Of a stretch of DNA of 64,000 nt, positions 53,221 to 62,039 are shown in pieces (positions within the stretch are counted from its first letter, which is position 1; the number at the start of each line of letters is the position of its first letter). Below the pieces are notes generated by a model that was given only the letters and a program-made list of their open reading frames with translations, was not told the DNA's origin and did no database searches. Origin of the DNA: Curtobacterium flaccumfaciens (GTDB taxonomy: Bacteria > Actinomycetota > Actinomycetes > Actinomycetales > Microbacteriaceae); contig NZ_SNVW01000003.1 of assembly GCF_004361695.1 (NCBI RefSeq), positions 248,001-312,000 on the forward strand, in the 5' to 3' direction. The translations under genes and the position numbers were made by a program.

Positions 53221-53325
53221 GGCGCACGGCGCACAGCCCAGAACGCACAACGCACAACGCACAACGCACAACCAAAGTGCATCGGAACCGCGCGATTCGA
53301 CGGCGCGCGGTGCTTTCCGTTGTGC
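53221..53325. repeat. heptamer array plus inverted repeat, copy B
   Basis: Two GGCGCAC units (53221-53234), one diverged unit, then four CGCACAA units (53244-53271) keep a 7-bp period and lead into GCACAA...CAAAG...CTTT...TTGTGC (53266-53325) with an inner ACCGCGC/GCGCGGT stem. The ends match copy A at 37990-38075, but this copy lies between divergent genes, so it is not simply a terminator. Confidence 0.85.
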
Positions 53326-53400
53326 GACGGACGCCCGAGCCGCGCCGCTCCGCGAGGACGGGAGGCGCGCCCCGCGACGGGCGCGCGGTACGGTTCCGGC

Positions 53401-53916
53401 ATGGCCAGGTGGGTCGCGCTGCTGCGCGGGGTGAACGTCAACGGGATCACGATCCGGAGCGCGGACCTCGCGGCGCTCTTCCGCGAACTCGGGTACGCCG
53501 ACGTCAGGACGGTGCTCGCGTCGGGCAACGTGGTGTTCACGGCGGACGGCGCGCTGCCGGAGCTCACGGCGACGATCGAGTCGGCACTCCGCGACCGGTT
53601 CGGGTACGACGCGTGGATCGTGCTCGTACCGCACGATGCCCTGGCCGCGATCCTCGACGGGTTCCCGTTCGGGTCCGCCGAGGACCGCCACGACTACGTG
53701 CTCTTCGGCTCCGACGACGCCGTGCTCGACGACCTCCTCGACGACCTGCGGCTCGACGACTCGGTCGAGCGGGTCGCCCGCGGCGCCGGAGTCGTCTACT
53801 GGTCGTGCCCGAAGGGCGCCAGCACGGACACGGTGTTCGCGAAGCGTGCTGGCGCCGCTCGCTTCAAGCGGACGACGACGACCCGCAACGCGAACACCCT
53901 CCGGAAACTGCTGTGA
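53401..53916 (+). CDS. DUF1697 family protein
   Basis: A 171-residue protein with the DUF1697 hallmarks: ALLRGVNVNGITIRSADLAA at the N-terminus, DVRTVLASGNVVF, and TVFAKRAGAARFKRTTTTRN ending in TLRKLL. The fold binds ligands through the conserved Arg/Asn motifs, but no activity is established. TACGGT ends 6 bases before ATG 53401. The stop overlaps the glyoxalase GTG. Confidence 0.92.
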   Translation: MARWVALLRGVNVNGITIRSADLAALFRELGYADVRTVLASGNVVFTADGALPELTATIESALRDRFGYDAWIVLVPHDALAAILDGFPFGSAEDRHDYVLFGSDDAVLDDLLDDLRLDDSVERVARGAGVVYWSCPKGASTDTVFAKRAGAARFKRTTTTRNANTLRKLL

Positions 53917-54299
53917 CGCGCGGCGCCCTCCACCACGTCGAGCTCCGGACGGCCGACCTCGACGCGGCCGGACCCGCCTGGGGATGGCTCCTCGGGGAGC
54001 TCGGGTACGTGCCCTTCCAGCGGTGGGAGGACGGCCGGAGCTGGCGAGCCGGTGACACCTACGTCGTCCTCGAGGCCGCGCCGATGGACGGCACGAACGA
54101 CCGTCGCCGACCGGGGCTCAGCCACCTCGCGTTCCACGCCGGCGACCGGGCCGAGGTCGCACGTCTGTGGGCCGCCGCACCCGAGCACGGCTGGCGTCGC
54201 CTGTACGAGGACCGTCACCCGAACGCCGGCGGACCGGACCACCACGCAGCCTTCCTCGAGGACGCGGAGCGGTTCAAGGTCGAGCTCGTCGCCGGCTGA
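53913..54299 (+). CDS. VOC-superfamily glyoxalase-like protein
   Basis: A 128-residue two-betaalphabetabetabeta-unit metalloprotein (LHHVELRTADLDAAGPAWGW, then LSHLAFHAGDRAEVARLWAA). Metal ligands would be the His in LHHVEL, the His in SHLAFHA and the acidic residues of the last strand (ERFKVELVAG). These small VOC proteins act as glyoxalases, dioxygenases or drug-binding proteins; specificity unknown. GTG 53913 overlaps the DUF1697 stop (GTGA). Confidence 0.9.
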   Translation: MTRGALHHVELRTADLDAAGPAWGWLLGELGYVPFQRWEDGRSWRAGDTYVVLEAAPMDGTNDRRRPGLSHLAFHAGDRAEVARLWAAAPEHGWRRLYEDRHPNAGGPDHHAAFLEDAERFKVELVAG

Positions 54300-54358
54300 C
54301 CGGCGCCCGCTCCCCCACGGTGCTGGGCACCAGGAAGCGGCCGGCCGGACGGCCCGGG

Positions 54359-56869
54359 TCAGGCGGTGGCCTCGTCGGGCTCCAGGTCGCGGTCGAGGGA
54401 GATCGTCGGGATCGACGCGGTGACGACCGACCCGTCGGCGCGGAGCGTGCCTTGGATGTCGCTCGTCGTCGGGGCGCGACCGGTCATCCGGGGGCCGTGG
54501 TGGGGCAGCGGAACGATCGTCGGCTCACCGGCGGTGATGTCCCACTGCTGGTTGTGCACCCACGCCGTGAAGCCGGAGCCGGTCTCGACCGTGAAGGTCA
54601 TCCGCTCTTCCTCGAGGTCGACACGGATCCGCGACCCCCGCACCGTCAAGCGGTAGGTCAGGCGGTCCCAGTCCTTCGGCAGGCGCGGGTTGAAGGTCAT
54701 CCGCCCGCCGTGGTCCCGCATGCCGCCGAACCCGTTGACGAGCCCGCCCCAGATGCCACCCGTCGACGCGATGTGCACGCCGTCGGTGGTGTTGCCGTGC
54801 AGGTCGGCGAGGTCGACGTAGAGCGCCGTCTGGAAGTACTGCAGGGCGAGGTCGTGGTAGCCGACCTCGGCCGCCATGATCGACTGCACGACCGCCGACA
54901 GCGTGGAGTCACCCGTCGTCAGGGCGTCGTAGTAGTCGAAGTCGCGGCGCTTCTCGGCGGCGGTGAACTCGTGCCCCTGCAGGAACAGTGCGAGCACGAC
55001 GTCGGCCTGCTTGAGCACCTGGAACCGGTAGATCACCAGCGGGTGGTAGTGCAGCAGCAGCGGCCGCTTGCTCTCCGGGGTGTTCTCGAGGTCCCAGAGT
55101 TCCTTGTCGAGGAACTGGGCGTCCTGCGGGTGGATGCCACGGTGCGGATCGAAGGGGATCTCCATCGACTCGGCGGCGTGCTCCCAGTCGCGGATCTCCT
55201 GCGCCTGCAGCCCGGTCCGCCGCACCATGCGGTCGTACTCCTCCGGGTCGTCGGCCGCGAGCTCACGGCAGGCGTTCACCGCGAACCAGAGGTTCGCCCG
55301 CGCCATCACGTTCGTGTAGAGGTTGTCGTCGACGACGGTCGTGTACTCGTCCGGACCGGTGACGCCGTCGATGTGGAACTTCTTGTCGCCGTTGGAGCGC
55401 CAGAACCCGAGGTCCTCCCACAGGCGGGCGGTCTCGACGAGGATGTCGATCGCACCGCGCTTCAGGAACTCGCGGTCGTCCGAGGCGCGGACGTACTGCA
55501 TCAGCGCATGGGCGATGTCGGCGTCGATGTGGTACTGCGCGGTGCCGGCGGCGTAGTACGCGCTGGACTCCTCGCCGTTGATCGTCCGCCACGGGAACAG
55601 GGCGCCGTGCTGGTTGAGCTCACGAGCCCGGGCGCGGGCGGCGTCGAGCATGTTGTAGCGGAACCGCAGCGCGTTCCGGGCGACGATCGGCGCCGTGTAG
55701 GACAGGAACGGCAGGACGTAGATCTCCATGTCCCAGAAGTAGTGTCCGCCGTACCCGGAGCCGGTCACGCCCTTCGCCGCGATGCCGTGCCCGTCGGTGC
55801 GGGCGGTGGCCTGCGCGAGCATGAACAGGTTCCAGCGGACGGCCTGCTGGATCTCCGGCTGCCCGGCGATCTCGACGTCGGACCGGGCCCAGTAGTCGTC
55901 CATCCACAGGCGCTGCTTCGCGAAGGTCTCGTCGACCGTCTCGGCGTGGGCGCGGTCGAGCGTGCGGTCGCAGCGGTCGGCGAGTTCGCGCGCCGGCACG
56001 CCGCGGGAGGTGTGGTACACCACGTGCTTGACCAGCCGGATGGGCTGACCAGCGCGCGCCTGCACCCGGTACACCTGCTTCGCGAGGTCGTCCTCGATCG
56101 ACGAGGACTCGTCCCAGCTGTTCTCGGTCTCGAGGTGGTGCTCGACACCGACGCAGATCGTCATGCCGGAGCTCGCCGCCTGGTAGCCGAGCAGGGAACG
56201 CCCGCCCGTGCTGCGCTTCAGCTTCGGCTCGAGCACACGCTCCGTGAAGGCCTCGGCCTTGCGCGGGTCGAAGGCGTTCGCCGCCGCCCGCATGCCGGCG
56301 TGGTACTCGTCCTGCACGTCCTGCCGGTTGAGGATCTGGCTGGACAGCAGGATCGAGGCGTCCGCGTCGAGCACGGTCACCTCGTAGTCGATGACAGCCA
56401 GGTGCCGGTCCGTGAACGAGACCAGACGGCGGGACCGGATGAGCACGCGCTTGCCGGACGGCGTGGACCACTCGGTCTCGCGGAACAGGTAGCCACCGCG
56501 GAAGTCGAGCCGCCGGGTGTGCCGGAGGATGTCCGCCTCGGCGAGCACGAGCGGTTCATCGTCGACGTAGAGCCGGATCACCTTCGCGTCGGGTGCGTTG
56601 ATGATCGTCTGCCCCGTCTTCGCGAAGCCGAAGGCGTCCTCGGCGTGACGGATCGGCCAGGTCTCGTGGAAGCCGTTGACGTACGTGCCGTACTGCACGC
56701 CGCCGCGGCCCTCGTCGAGGTTGCCGCGGAGGCCCAGGTACCCGTTGCCGACCGCGAAGTTCGTCTCCGCGACGCCCTGTTCGTCGGGCGAGTACTCGGT
56801 CTCGACGAGCGCCCACTCGTCGATCGGGTACCGGACGCGGTCGAGGGGGTCCGAGGTGATGGGGTTCAT
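54359..56869 (-). CDS. GH65 glycoside phosphorylase/hydrolase
   Basis: An 836-residue enzyme of glycoside hydrolase family 65 (maltose, trehalose or kojibiose phosphorylase type). The all-helical barrel carries the catalytic acid Glu508 in DGVTGPDEYTTVVDDNLYTN. FVNGxH-like elements and the phosphate-site region TTDGVHIASTGGIWGGLVNG are present. It would split a disaccharide with phosphate into glucose and beta-glucose-1-phosphate, the substrate of the mutase encoded just upstream. Which disaccharide cannot be told. GGAG lies 4 nt before ATG 56869. Confidence 0.93.
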   Translation of the reverse strand: MNPITSDPLDRVRYPIDEWALVETEYSPDEQGVAETNFAVGNGYLGLRGNLDEGRGGVQYGTYVNGFHETWPIRHAEDAFGFAKTGQTIINAPDAKVIRLYVDDEPLVLAEADILRHTRRLDFRGGYLFRETEWSTPSGKRVLIRSRRLVSFTDRHLAVIDYEVTVLDADASILLSSQILNRQDVQDEYHAGMRAAANAFDPRKAEAFTERVLEPKLKRSTGGRSLLGYQAASSGMTICVGVEHHLETENSWDESSSIEDDLAKQVYRVQARAGQPIRLVKHVVYHTSRGVPARELADRCDRTLDRAHAETVDETFAKQRLWMDDYWARSDVEIAGQPEIQQAVRWNLFMLAQATARTDGHGIAAKGVTGSGYGGHYFWDMEIYVLPFLSYTAPIVARNALRFRYNMLDAARARARELNQHGALFPWRTINGEESSAYYAAGTAQYHIDADIAHALMQYVRASDDREFLKRGAIDILVETARLWEDLGFWRSNGDKKFHIDGVTGPDEYTTVVDDNLYTNVMARANLWFAVNACRELAADDPEEYDRMVRRTGLQAQEIRDWEHAAESMEIPFDPHRGIHPQDAQFLDKELWDLENTPESKRPLLLHYHPLVIYRFQVLKQADVVLALFLQGHEFTAAEKRRDFDYYDALTTGDSTLSAVVQSIMAAEVGYHDLALQYFQTALYVDLADLHGNTTDGVHIASTGGIWGGLVNGFGGMRDHGGRMTFNPRLPKDWDRLTYRLTVRGSRIRVDLEEERMTFTVETGSGFTAWVHNQQWDITAGEPTIVPLPHHGPRMTGRAPTTSDIQGTLRADGSVVTASIPTISLDRDLEPDEATA

Positions 56870-56942
56870 GCTGCTCCGTGGGGAAGGAGGGAGAGTGGGG
56901 TGCGGGACTGCCAGGAGGCGCGGATCGCCCTGGCCGTTCGGC

Positions 56943-57725
56943 CTACGTCGTGCTCGTGGTCGGCGCTGCGACCGTCGACGGGGGCAGCTGGTCGACCAGT
57001 TCGTCGAGGTCGCGCACGACGACGTCGGCACCGTGCTCGCGGAGCGCGTCCGCGCCGGCGCCGCGGTCGACGCCGATGACGAGCCCGAACGCGCCGTTCC
57101 GGCCGGCTTCGACACCGCTCGTGGCGTCCTCGACCACGACGCACTGGGCCGCGGTGAGCCCGAAGCGGCTGGCGGCGTCGAGGTAGGTGTCCGGCGCGGG
57201 CTTGCCGGCGAGCCCGTCCTCGCGCGCGACGAGGCCGTCGACGACCACCGGGAAGCGCTCGAGGATGCCGGCCGTGCGGAGCACCTGGGTGGCGTTGGCG
57301 GAGCTGGAGACCACCGCGACGGACAACCCGGCGTCGATGGCGGCGACGAGGAACCGGAGCGACCCGGGGTAGGGCTCGACGCCGTGCTCGGTCAGCTCGG
57401 CGGTGAACTCGGCGTTCTTCCGGTTGCCGAGCCCGCAGACGGTGTCCGCGTCGGGGTCGTCGTCGGGGGTGCCCTGCGGCAGGTCGATGCCGCGGGACTC
57501 CAGCAGGGAGCGGACCCCGTCGTAGCGGGGCTTGCCGTCGATGTACGCGAAGTAGTCCTGCTCCGTGTACGGCGCGACGCCGTGCGCGGCCAGGTACGGC
57601 GTGAAGAGTCGGCTCCACGCCCGCATGTGCACGTCGGCGGTGGGCGTGAGCACCCCGTCGAGGTCGAACAGCAGCGCGCGCTGGTCTGCCAGTCGTGCGG
57701 GGGTGCGCCGGTCCGGCGTCGTCAT
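56943..57725 (-). CDS. pgmB: beta-phosphoglucomutase family HAD protein
   Basis: A 260-residue HAD mutase: ALLFDLDGVLTPTADVHMRA has the nucleophile Asp and general-acid Asp, and DYFAYIDGKPRYDGVRSLLE is the beta-phosphoglucomutase cap motif that distinguishes it from phosphatases. AGKPAPDTYLDAA and VVVEDATSGVEAGRNGAFGL complete it. It converts beta-glucose-1-phosphate to glucose-6-phosphate. First gene of an operon with GH65. ATG 57725 (GAAGGG 6 nt upstream) is preferred to ATG 57743. Confidence 0.93.
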   Translation of the reverse strand: MTTPDRRTPARLADQRALLFDLDGVLTPTADVHMRAWSRLFTPYLAAHGVAPYTEQDYFAYIDGKPRYDGVRSLLESRGIDLPQGTPDDDPDADTVCGLGNRKNAEFTAELTEHGVEPYPGSLRFLVAAIDAGLSVAVVSSSANATQVLRTAGILERFPVVVDGLVAREDGLAGKPAPDTYLDAASRFGLTAAQCVVVEDATSGVEAGRNGAFGLVIGVDRGAGADALREHGADVVVRDLDELVDQLPPSTVAAPTTSTT

Positions 57726-57766
57726 GTGCAGCCCTTCTGGCATGGGTTCGTCGTTCCTTCCGGACG

Positions 57767-57796
57767 AGTCTAGGACCGCTCCAGGACCAGTGTTCA
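57767..57796 (-). promoter_or_regulatory. candidate promoter of the pgmB-GH65 operon
   Basis: Minus-strand TGAACA (57791-57796), 18-nt spacer and TAGACT (57767-57772), about 42 bases before the pgmB start. Shares the 152-bp divergent space with the APC permease gene. Confidence 0.5.
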
Positions 57797-57923
57797 GGCG
57801 CGCCGTCCCGGGTGTGGAAAGAGTTCACCGAGCAGTTCCCCGTGGAGGTGGGAGCGTCCGAGCCGCTGCTGAGAGGGCTCCGAGGAACGCACGGACACCC
57901 TTGCCGGGACGGAAGGCACCACC

Positions 57924-59282
57924 ATGACCAGCGACACCGCAGCCGCCGAGGGCCAGCGCACCGAGGGCTCGAAGCTCAAGCAGGCGATCACCGGCCCGCT
58001 CCTCTACCTGTTCATCCTCGGCGACGTCCTCGGCGCCGGCATCTACGCCCTGATGGGAACGCTGTCGCAGGACGTCGGCGGCGCGCTCTGGGCACCGCTC
58101 GTGCTCGCGCTGCTGCTGGCGTTGCTCACCGCCGGGTCGTACGCCGAGCTCGTCACGAAGTACCCGAAGGCCGGCGGCGCCGCGGTGTTCGCCGAGCGCG
58201 CGTACCGGTCGCCGATCGTCTCGTTCCTCGTCGGCTTCAGCATGCTGGCCGCCGGCGTCACCAGCGCCGCGGGCCTGTCGCTCGCCTTCGCCGGCGACTA
58301 CCTCGGCACGTTCGTCGACCTGCCGCCCGTGCCCACGGCGATCGTCTTCCTCGCACTCATCGCGTGCCTGAACGCCCGCGGCATCTCCGACTCGCTCAGG
58401 AGCAACGTCGTGATGACGATCATCGAGGTCTCCGGCCTGGTGATCGTGATCGTCGTCGTCGCCGTGATGCTCGGTGGCGGTGGCGGTGACGTCTCCCGCA
58501 TCGGGGCGTTCCCGGCGGAGGCGAACCCGGCACTCGCGACGCTCAGCGCGGCGATCGTCGCGTACTACTCGTTCGTCGGGTTCGAGACCTCGGCGAACAT
58601 CGCCGAGGAGGTCCGCGAACCCCGTCGCGTCTACCCGAAGGCCCTCTTCGGCGCCCTCGCCACCGCCGGCGTCGTGTACGTGCTCGTCGCCCTCGCGAGC
58701 GCGATCGCCCTCCCCGCGTCGGAGCTCTCCGACTCGACGGGGCCGCTGCTCGCGGTCGTCTCGGCCACCGGGGTGCCGATCCCGGACTGGGTGTTCAGCC
58801 TGATCGCGCTCGTCGCCGTCGCGAACGGCGCGCTCCTGACGATGATCATGGCGAGCCGCGTCACGTACGGCATGGCCGAGCAGCGGCTCCTGCCCGCCGT
58901 GCTCGCGAAGGTCCTGCCGAACCGGAAGACGCCGTGGACGGCGATCGTCGCGACCACCGTCGTCGCGATGCTGCTGACGCTCGTCGGGGACGTCGGGGTC
59001 CTCGCCGAGACCGTCGTGCTCCTGCTGCTCTTCGTGTTCATCAGCACGAACGTCGCCGTCCTCGTGCTGCGGCGGGACCGGGTCGAGCACGACCACTTCC
59101 GCGTCTGGACCTTCGTGCCGGTCCTCGGCGTCGCGTCCTGCGTGCTGCTGCTCACGCAGCAGAGTGGGCGGGTCTGGCTCTACGCCGCGGTCCTCCTGGC
59201 CGTCGGCGTGGTCCTGTACTTCGTCGCCCGGTTCACGGGGCGTCGGTCGGGACGCGACCACGAGGCAGGCGTCATCCACTGA
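57924..59282 (+). CDS. APC-superfamily amino acid permease
   Basis: A 452-residue membrane transporter with 12 helices. LFILGDVLGAGIYALMGTLS is the APC helix-1 signature, and AYYSFVGFETSANIAEEVRE is the helix 6-7 loop. It is closer to the small APC permeases without known substrate than to the larger permease at 38144. GGAAGG lies 7 nt before ATG 57924. Confidence 0.93.
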   Translation: MTSDTAAAEGQRTEGSKLKQAITGPLLYLFILGDVLGAGIYALMGTLSQDVGGALWAPLVLALLLALLTAGSYAELVTKYPKAGGAAVFAERAYRSPIVSFLVGFSMLAAGVTSAAGLSLAFAGDYLGTFVDLPPVPTAIVFLALIACLNARGISDSLRSNVVMTIIEVSGLVIVIVVVAVMLGGGGGDVSRIGAFPAEANPALATLSAAIVAYYSFVGFETSANIAEEVREPRRVYPKALFGALATAGVVYVLVALASAIALPASELSDSTGPLLAVVSATGVPIPDWVFSLIALVAVANGALLTMIMASRVTYGMAEQRLLPAVLAKVLPNRKTPWTAIVATTVVAMLLTLVGDVGVLAETVVLLLLFVFISTNVAVLVLRRDRVEHDHFRVWTFVPVLGVASCVLLLTQQSGRVWLYAAVLLAVGVVLYFVARFTGRRSGRDHEAGVIH

Positions 59283-59284
59283 CC

Positions 59285-59402
59285 GGACGCGAGCAGCGCC
59301 TCCAGGCAGGCAGGCGCACGGGACGCGAGCAGCGCCGCCGGGCCGGCGGGCGCACCGGACGCGAGCAGCGCCTCCAGGCAGGCCAGCCGACTGGAGGCGC
59401 GA
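59285..59402. repeat. 36-bp tandem repeat ending in a terminator-like hairpin
   Basis: Three 36-bp units (59285, 59321, 59357) each begin GGACGCGAGCAGCGCC. Units 1 and 3 continue TCCAGGCAGGC, while unit 2 differs in the second half. Unit 3 plus its flank forms GCGCCTCCAG (59368-59377)/CTGGAGGCGC, a 10-bp stem with a 13-nt loop, between the convergent permease and hydrolase genes. Confidence 0.85.
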
Positions 59403-59433
59403 CCCGCCCCCGCCACCCGGCCGTCCGTCGGAC

Positions 59434-60156
59434 TCAGCGCAGGCCCCGCACCCACTCCTCGACGGCGTCGCCGATCTGCGCACGGGCCTCGGCCCGGCTG
59501 ATGGTCGCCGTCCGGTCCCCCGGCTGGTCGCCGTAGGCACCGAAGTCGGCGTGGTTCGCCCCCGTGACCTCGGTCATCGTCGCAGTCGACGGCAGCAGGT
59601 GCCGTGCCGCGTCCACCTTCGCCGGGGTCGACAGCCCGTCGCGCGACCCGGACACGCTCAGCACGTCGATGTACGAGCGGCTGATGTCGTTCGCGCAGTA
59701 GCTGCCGAGCAGCAGGAGCCCGTCGGCGTCCGGCGCGAGCTGGCACGCGCGCACCCCGCCGAGGGAGTGCCCGCCGACCGCCCAGGTCGCGACCGACGGG
59801 GCGTGTGCCTCGAACGTCGAGAGCCCACGCGTGTCGAAGAACGCGAGGTGCAGCGTCGGCTTCGTGATCACGACCGTCGTGCCGGACGCGACGACCTGCC
59901 GGAACGTCGCCATGTACGCGTACGGGTCCACCTTCGCGCCGGGGATGAACACGATGCCCACGCCGTTCGCGTCGCCGGTCGGGGCCATCACCACGGAGTC
60001 ACCGGCGTCGCGCACGGACACCCGGTCGTCACGCCAGACCTGCAGCGCCGCACTCCGCGTGCCCTGCATGACGATGTTCGCCCAGACGAGGAACACCACC
60101 GCGAGCAGCACGATCACGGCGACGACCCAGGCGGTCCAGCGGAGAGCTCGGTTCAT
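59434..60156 (-). CDS. membrane-anchored alpha/beta hydrolase
   Basis: A 240-residue protein with one N-terminal membrane anchor (ALRWTAWVVAVIVLLAVVFL) and an extracytoplasmic alpha/beta hydrolase domain: IVFIPGAKVDPYAYM, nucleophile Ser in AVGGHSLGGVRACQ, an acidic residue after LLLGSYCAND and His in GANHADFGAYGDQPGD. Substrate unknown. ATG 60156 overlaps the GNAT stop (ATGA), yet TACGGT also ends 6 bases before it, so it may have its own leaderless promoter. Confidence 0.88.
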   Translation of the reverse strand: MNRALRWTAWVVAVIVLLAVVFLVWANIVMQGTRSAALQVWRDDRVSVRDAGDSVVMAPTGDANGVGIVFIPGAKVDPYAYMATFRQVVASGTTVVITKPTLHLAFFDTRGLSTFEAHAPSVATWAVGGHSLGGVRACQLAPDADGLLLLGSYCANDISRSYIDVLSVSGSRDGLSTPAKVDAARHLLPSTATMTEVTGANHADFGAYGDQPGDRTATISRAEARAQIGDAVEEWVRGLR

Positions 60157-60644
60157 GTGCCCACCGTACGGCGCATGACGACCTCGGCCCGACCGTCCGG
60201 CAGCGGATCGCCGGGTTCGTCGAGGGCGGCGAAGCCGTTCCGCTCGTAGGCACGACGGGCGACGGCGTTGTCGGGCATCGCGGAGAGCTCGAGGGTCGTC
60301 GCTCCCGTCGCCGTGACCCAGTGTGCGATCGCGTCGATCAGCATCCGGGCGACGCCCTGCCCGCGCACCACGGGGTCGACCCACATCGAGATGAGTTCGG
60401 CGCGCGCGGGGTCGTCGGGGTCGGGGACGCCACTGGCGAGGGCCACCCACCGGTCCCCCAGGCGGACGACGAGGTCGAGCGCTCCGGGCAGCGACAGCCG
60501 TGTCCGCCAGCGGTGCTCGGGCGCCTCGGCCCCGTCCGCCAGGGTCGAGCCGAAGGCCTCGGGGGCGTCGGCGAGCGCCCGGAGCCGGACGGCACGCCAG
60601 GCCTCCCAGTCGTCCGCGGTCACCCGGAGCAGCTCGATCGTCAC
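60153..60644 (-). CDS. GNAT family N-acetyltransferase
   Basis: A 163-residue acetyltransferase. RLRALADAPEAFGSTLADGA is typical of the small GNAT group, MWVDPVVRGQGVARMLIDAI is the acetyl-CoA-binding motif A, and LSAMPDNAVARRAYERNGFA is motif B. Substrate unknown. GTG 60644 lies 6 bases after TAGCGT (60651-60656). Confidence 0.93.
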   Translation of the reverse strand: MTIELLRVTADDWEAWRAVRLRALADAPEAFGSTLADGAEAPEHRWRTRLSLPGALDLVVRLGDRWVALASGVPDPDDPARAELISMWVDPVVRGQGVARMLIDAIAHWVTATGATTLELSAMPDNAVARRAYERNGFAALDEPGDPLPDGRAEVVMRRTVGT

Positions 60645-60719
60645 GCCCCGACGCTACCGGGGTGCGACGCGCCTGCGGGCTCGCGGGCTGCGGGGCTGCG
60701 GGGTCGAGGCCGGGGCCGG

Positions 60720-60755
60720 GGTCGGGGCCGGGGCCGGCCGCGGCCGGCCCCGACC
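60720..60755 (-). terminator. GC-only hairpin after hxlA
   Basis: 60720-60731 pairs perfectly over 12 bp with 60744-60755, and the 12-nt loop is itself partly self-complementary. It begins 7 bases after the hxlA stop. No U-run follows, as usual for GC-rich actinobacteria. The surrounding 60663-60762 is GC-rich low-complexity sequence. Confidence 0.6.
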
Positions 60756-60762
60756 GGACGCG

Positions 60763-61401
60763 TCAGACCGCGGCGGACTCGCTGATCGCGGCGCGCAGCT
60801 CGGCAGCGGCGGCGCCGACGTCCGACGCGCTGTAGATGGCGCTGCCGGCGACGGCGATGCGCGCACCGGACTCCTGCACCGAGGCGATCGACGAGGCGTT
60901 CACGCCGCCCGCGATCGAGAAGGGCACACCAGACTCCTTGCCGGCGTCGAGCAGCGTCGAGAACGTGAAGCCCTCCTCCGCCTGCTCGTCGAGTCCGGCG
61001 TGCACCTCGACGAACTCGGCGCCGAGCGCGACGACCTCGCGGGCGCGGGCGGCCTTGTCGGCGACGCCGATCAGGTCGACCACGATGCCCTTGCCGTGCT
61101 TCTCGGCAGCCTTCACGGCGCCGACGATCGTCGAGTCGCCGGCGACCCCGAGGACGGTGACGAGGTCGGCACCCGCGGAGAACGCGATGTCCGCCTCGAG
61201 CTCACCGGCGTCCATCGTCTTGAGGTCGGCGAACACGATCTTGTCGGGGTGCGCCTGCTTGATCGCGGTGACGGCGGACAGGCCGGCGCTCTTGATCAGG
61301 GGCGTGCCGAGCTCGAGGACGTCGACGTGCGGCGCGGCCGCGGCGGCGAGCTCGAGGGCGGCTTCGGTGGTCAGGGTGTCCATGGCGAACTGGAGCTGCA
61401 T
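60763..61401 (-). CDS. hxlA: 3-hexulose-6-phosphate synthase
   Basis: A 212-residue TIM-barrel enzyme of the OMP-decarboxylase superfamily fixing formaldehyde onto ribulose-5-phosphate. Active-site strands are visible: LQFAMDTL, VLELGTPLIKSAG, FADLKTMDAGELEAD (Asp-x-Lys-x-x-Asp) and FSIAGGVNASSI. It forms the ribulose monophosphate pair with the isomerase encoded 11 bp upstream. GAAAGG lies 7 nt before ATG 61401. In a heterotroph this usually detoxifies formaldehyde or links pentose and hexose phosphates. Confidence 0.95.
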   Translation of the reverse strand: MQLQFAMDTLTTEAALELAAAAAPHVDVLELGTPLIKSAGLSAVTAIKQAHPDKIVFADLKTMDAGELEADIAFSAGADLVTVLGVAGDSTIVGAVKAAEKHGKGIVVDLIGVADKAARAREVVALGAEFVEVHAGLDEQAEEGFTFSTLLDAGKESGVPFSIAGGVNASSIASVQESGARIAVAGSAIYSASDVGAAAAELRAAISESAAV

Positions 61402-61412
61402 GGGTGTGCCTT

Positions 61413-61973
61413 TCATTCGAGGTTGGCGTGGCTGGGCCACAGGTCGTCCGCGGAGCGTCCGCTCCGCGTCCACAGGGCGTGGAAGAGTGCGTCGCCGAGC
61501 AGGACGAGTGCCTGCTCGAACCGGCTGCCGGCGTACTGGCCGGAGGCGGATCCGGAGCGGTCGGTCTTCGTCGCCGCGGGGATCACGAGGACCACCGTGG
61601 CGAGGTCGGCCAGGGGCGACTCGTCGGTCGTGGAGACCGCCAGGACGGCCGCGCCCACGTCGGTCGCGGTCTGCGCCGCCTGCACGATGCCGCCCGTCGT
61701 CCCGGAGCCGCTCGCGACGAGCAGGACGTCGCCCTGGCGGATGGCCGGCGTGGTCACCTCGCCCACGACGTGCACCGCGAGTCCGAGGTGCATGAGCCGC
61801 ATCGCCGTCATCCTGAGTGCGAGTCCGGAGCGGCCGGCGCCGTGCACGAACACGCGCTCGGACCGTTCGAGCAGGTCGAGTGCGGCGTCCGTGTCGCCGC
61901 GGACGCGGTCGTCGAGCCCCTCGGCCTCGTGGACGATCAGGGCGAGGGCATCGGTGACGGTGGCTTCGCGCAT
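61413..61973 (-). CDS. hxlB: 6-phospho-3-hexuloisomerase
   Basis: A 186-residue SIS-domain isomerase converting 3-hexulose-6-phosphate to fructose-6-phosphate. VFVHGAGRSGLALRMTAMRL and VGEVTTPAIRQGDVLLVASG with GSGTTGG are the phosphosugar-binding loops, and YAGSRFEQALVLLGDALF is the conserved C-terminal helix. It is first in the hxlB-hxlA operon, 110 bp from the divergent regulator gene. CAGGCT ends 7 bases before ATG 61973. Confidence 0.95.
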   Translation of the reverse strand: MREATVTDALALIVHEAEGLDDRVRGDTDAALDLLERSERVFVHGAGRSGLALRMTAMRLMHLGLAVHVVGEVTTPAIRQGDVLLVASGSGTTGGIVQAAQTATDVGAAVLAVSTTDESPLADLATVVLVIPAATKTDRSGSASGQYAGSRFEQALVLLGDALFHALWTRSGRSADDLWPSHANLE

Positions 61974-62039
61974 GCCGTCGAGCCTGGTCGGCCCGCTCGG
62001 TCCGCGCCGCTACCCGACACGGCAGGGTCCCCGTCCGTT

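Noticed and set aside
54167..57079. A 970-codon open frame opposite the GH65 gene
   Set aside because: Shadow frame; GH65 has a complete catalytic motif and the opposite frame has none.
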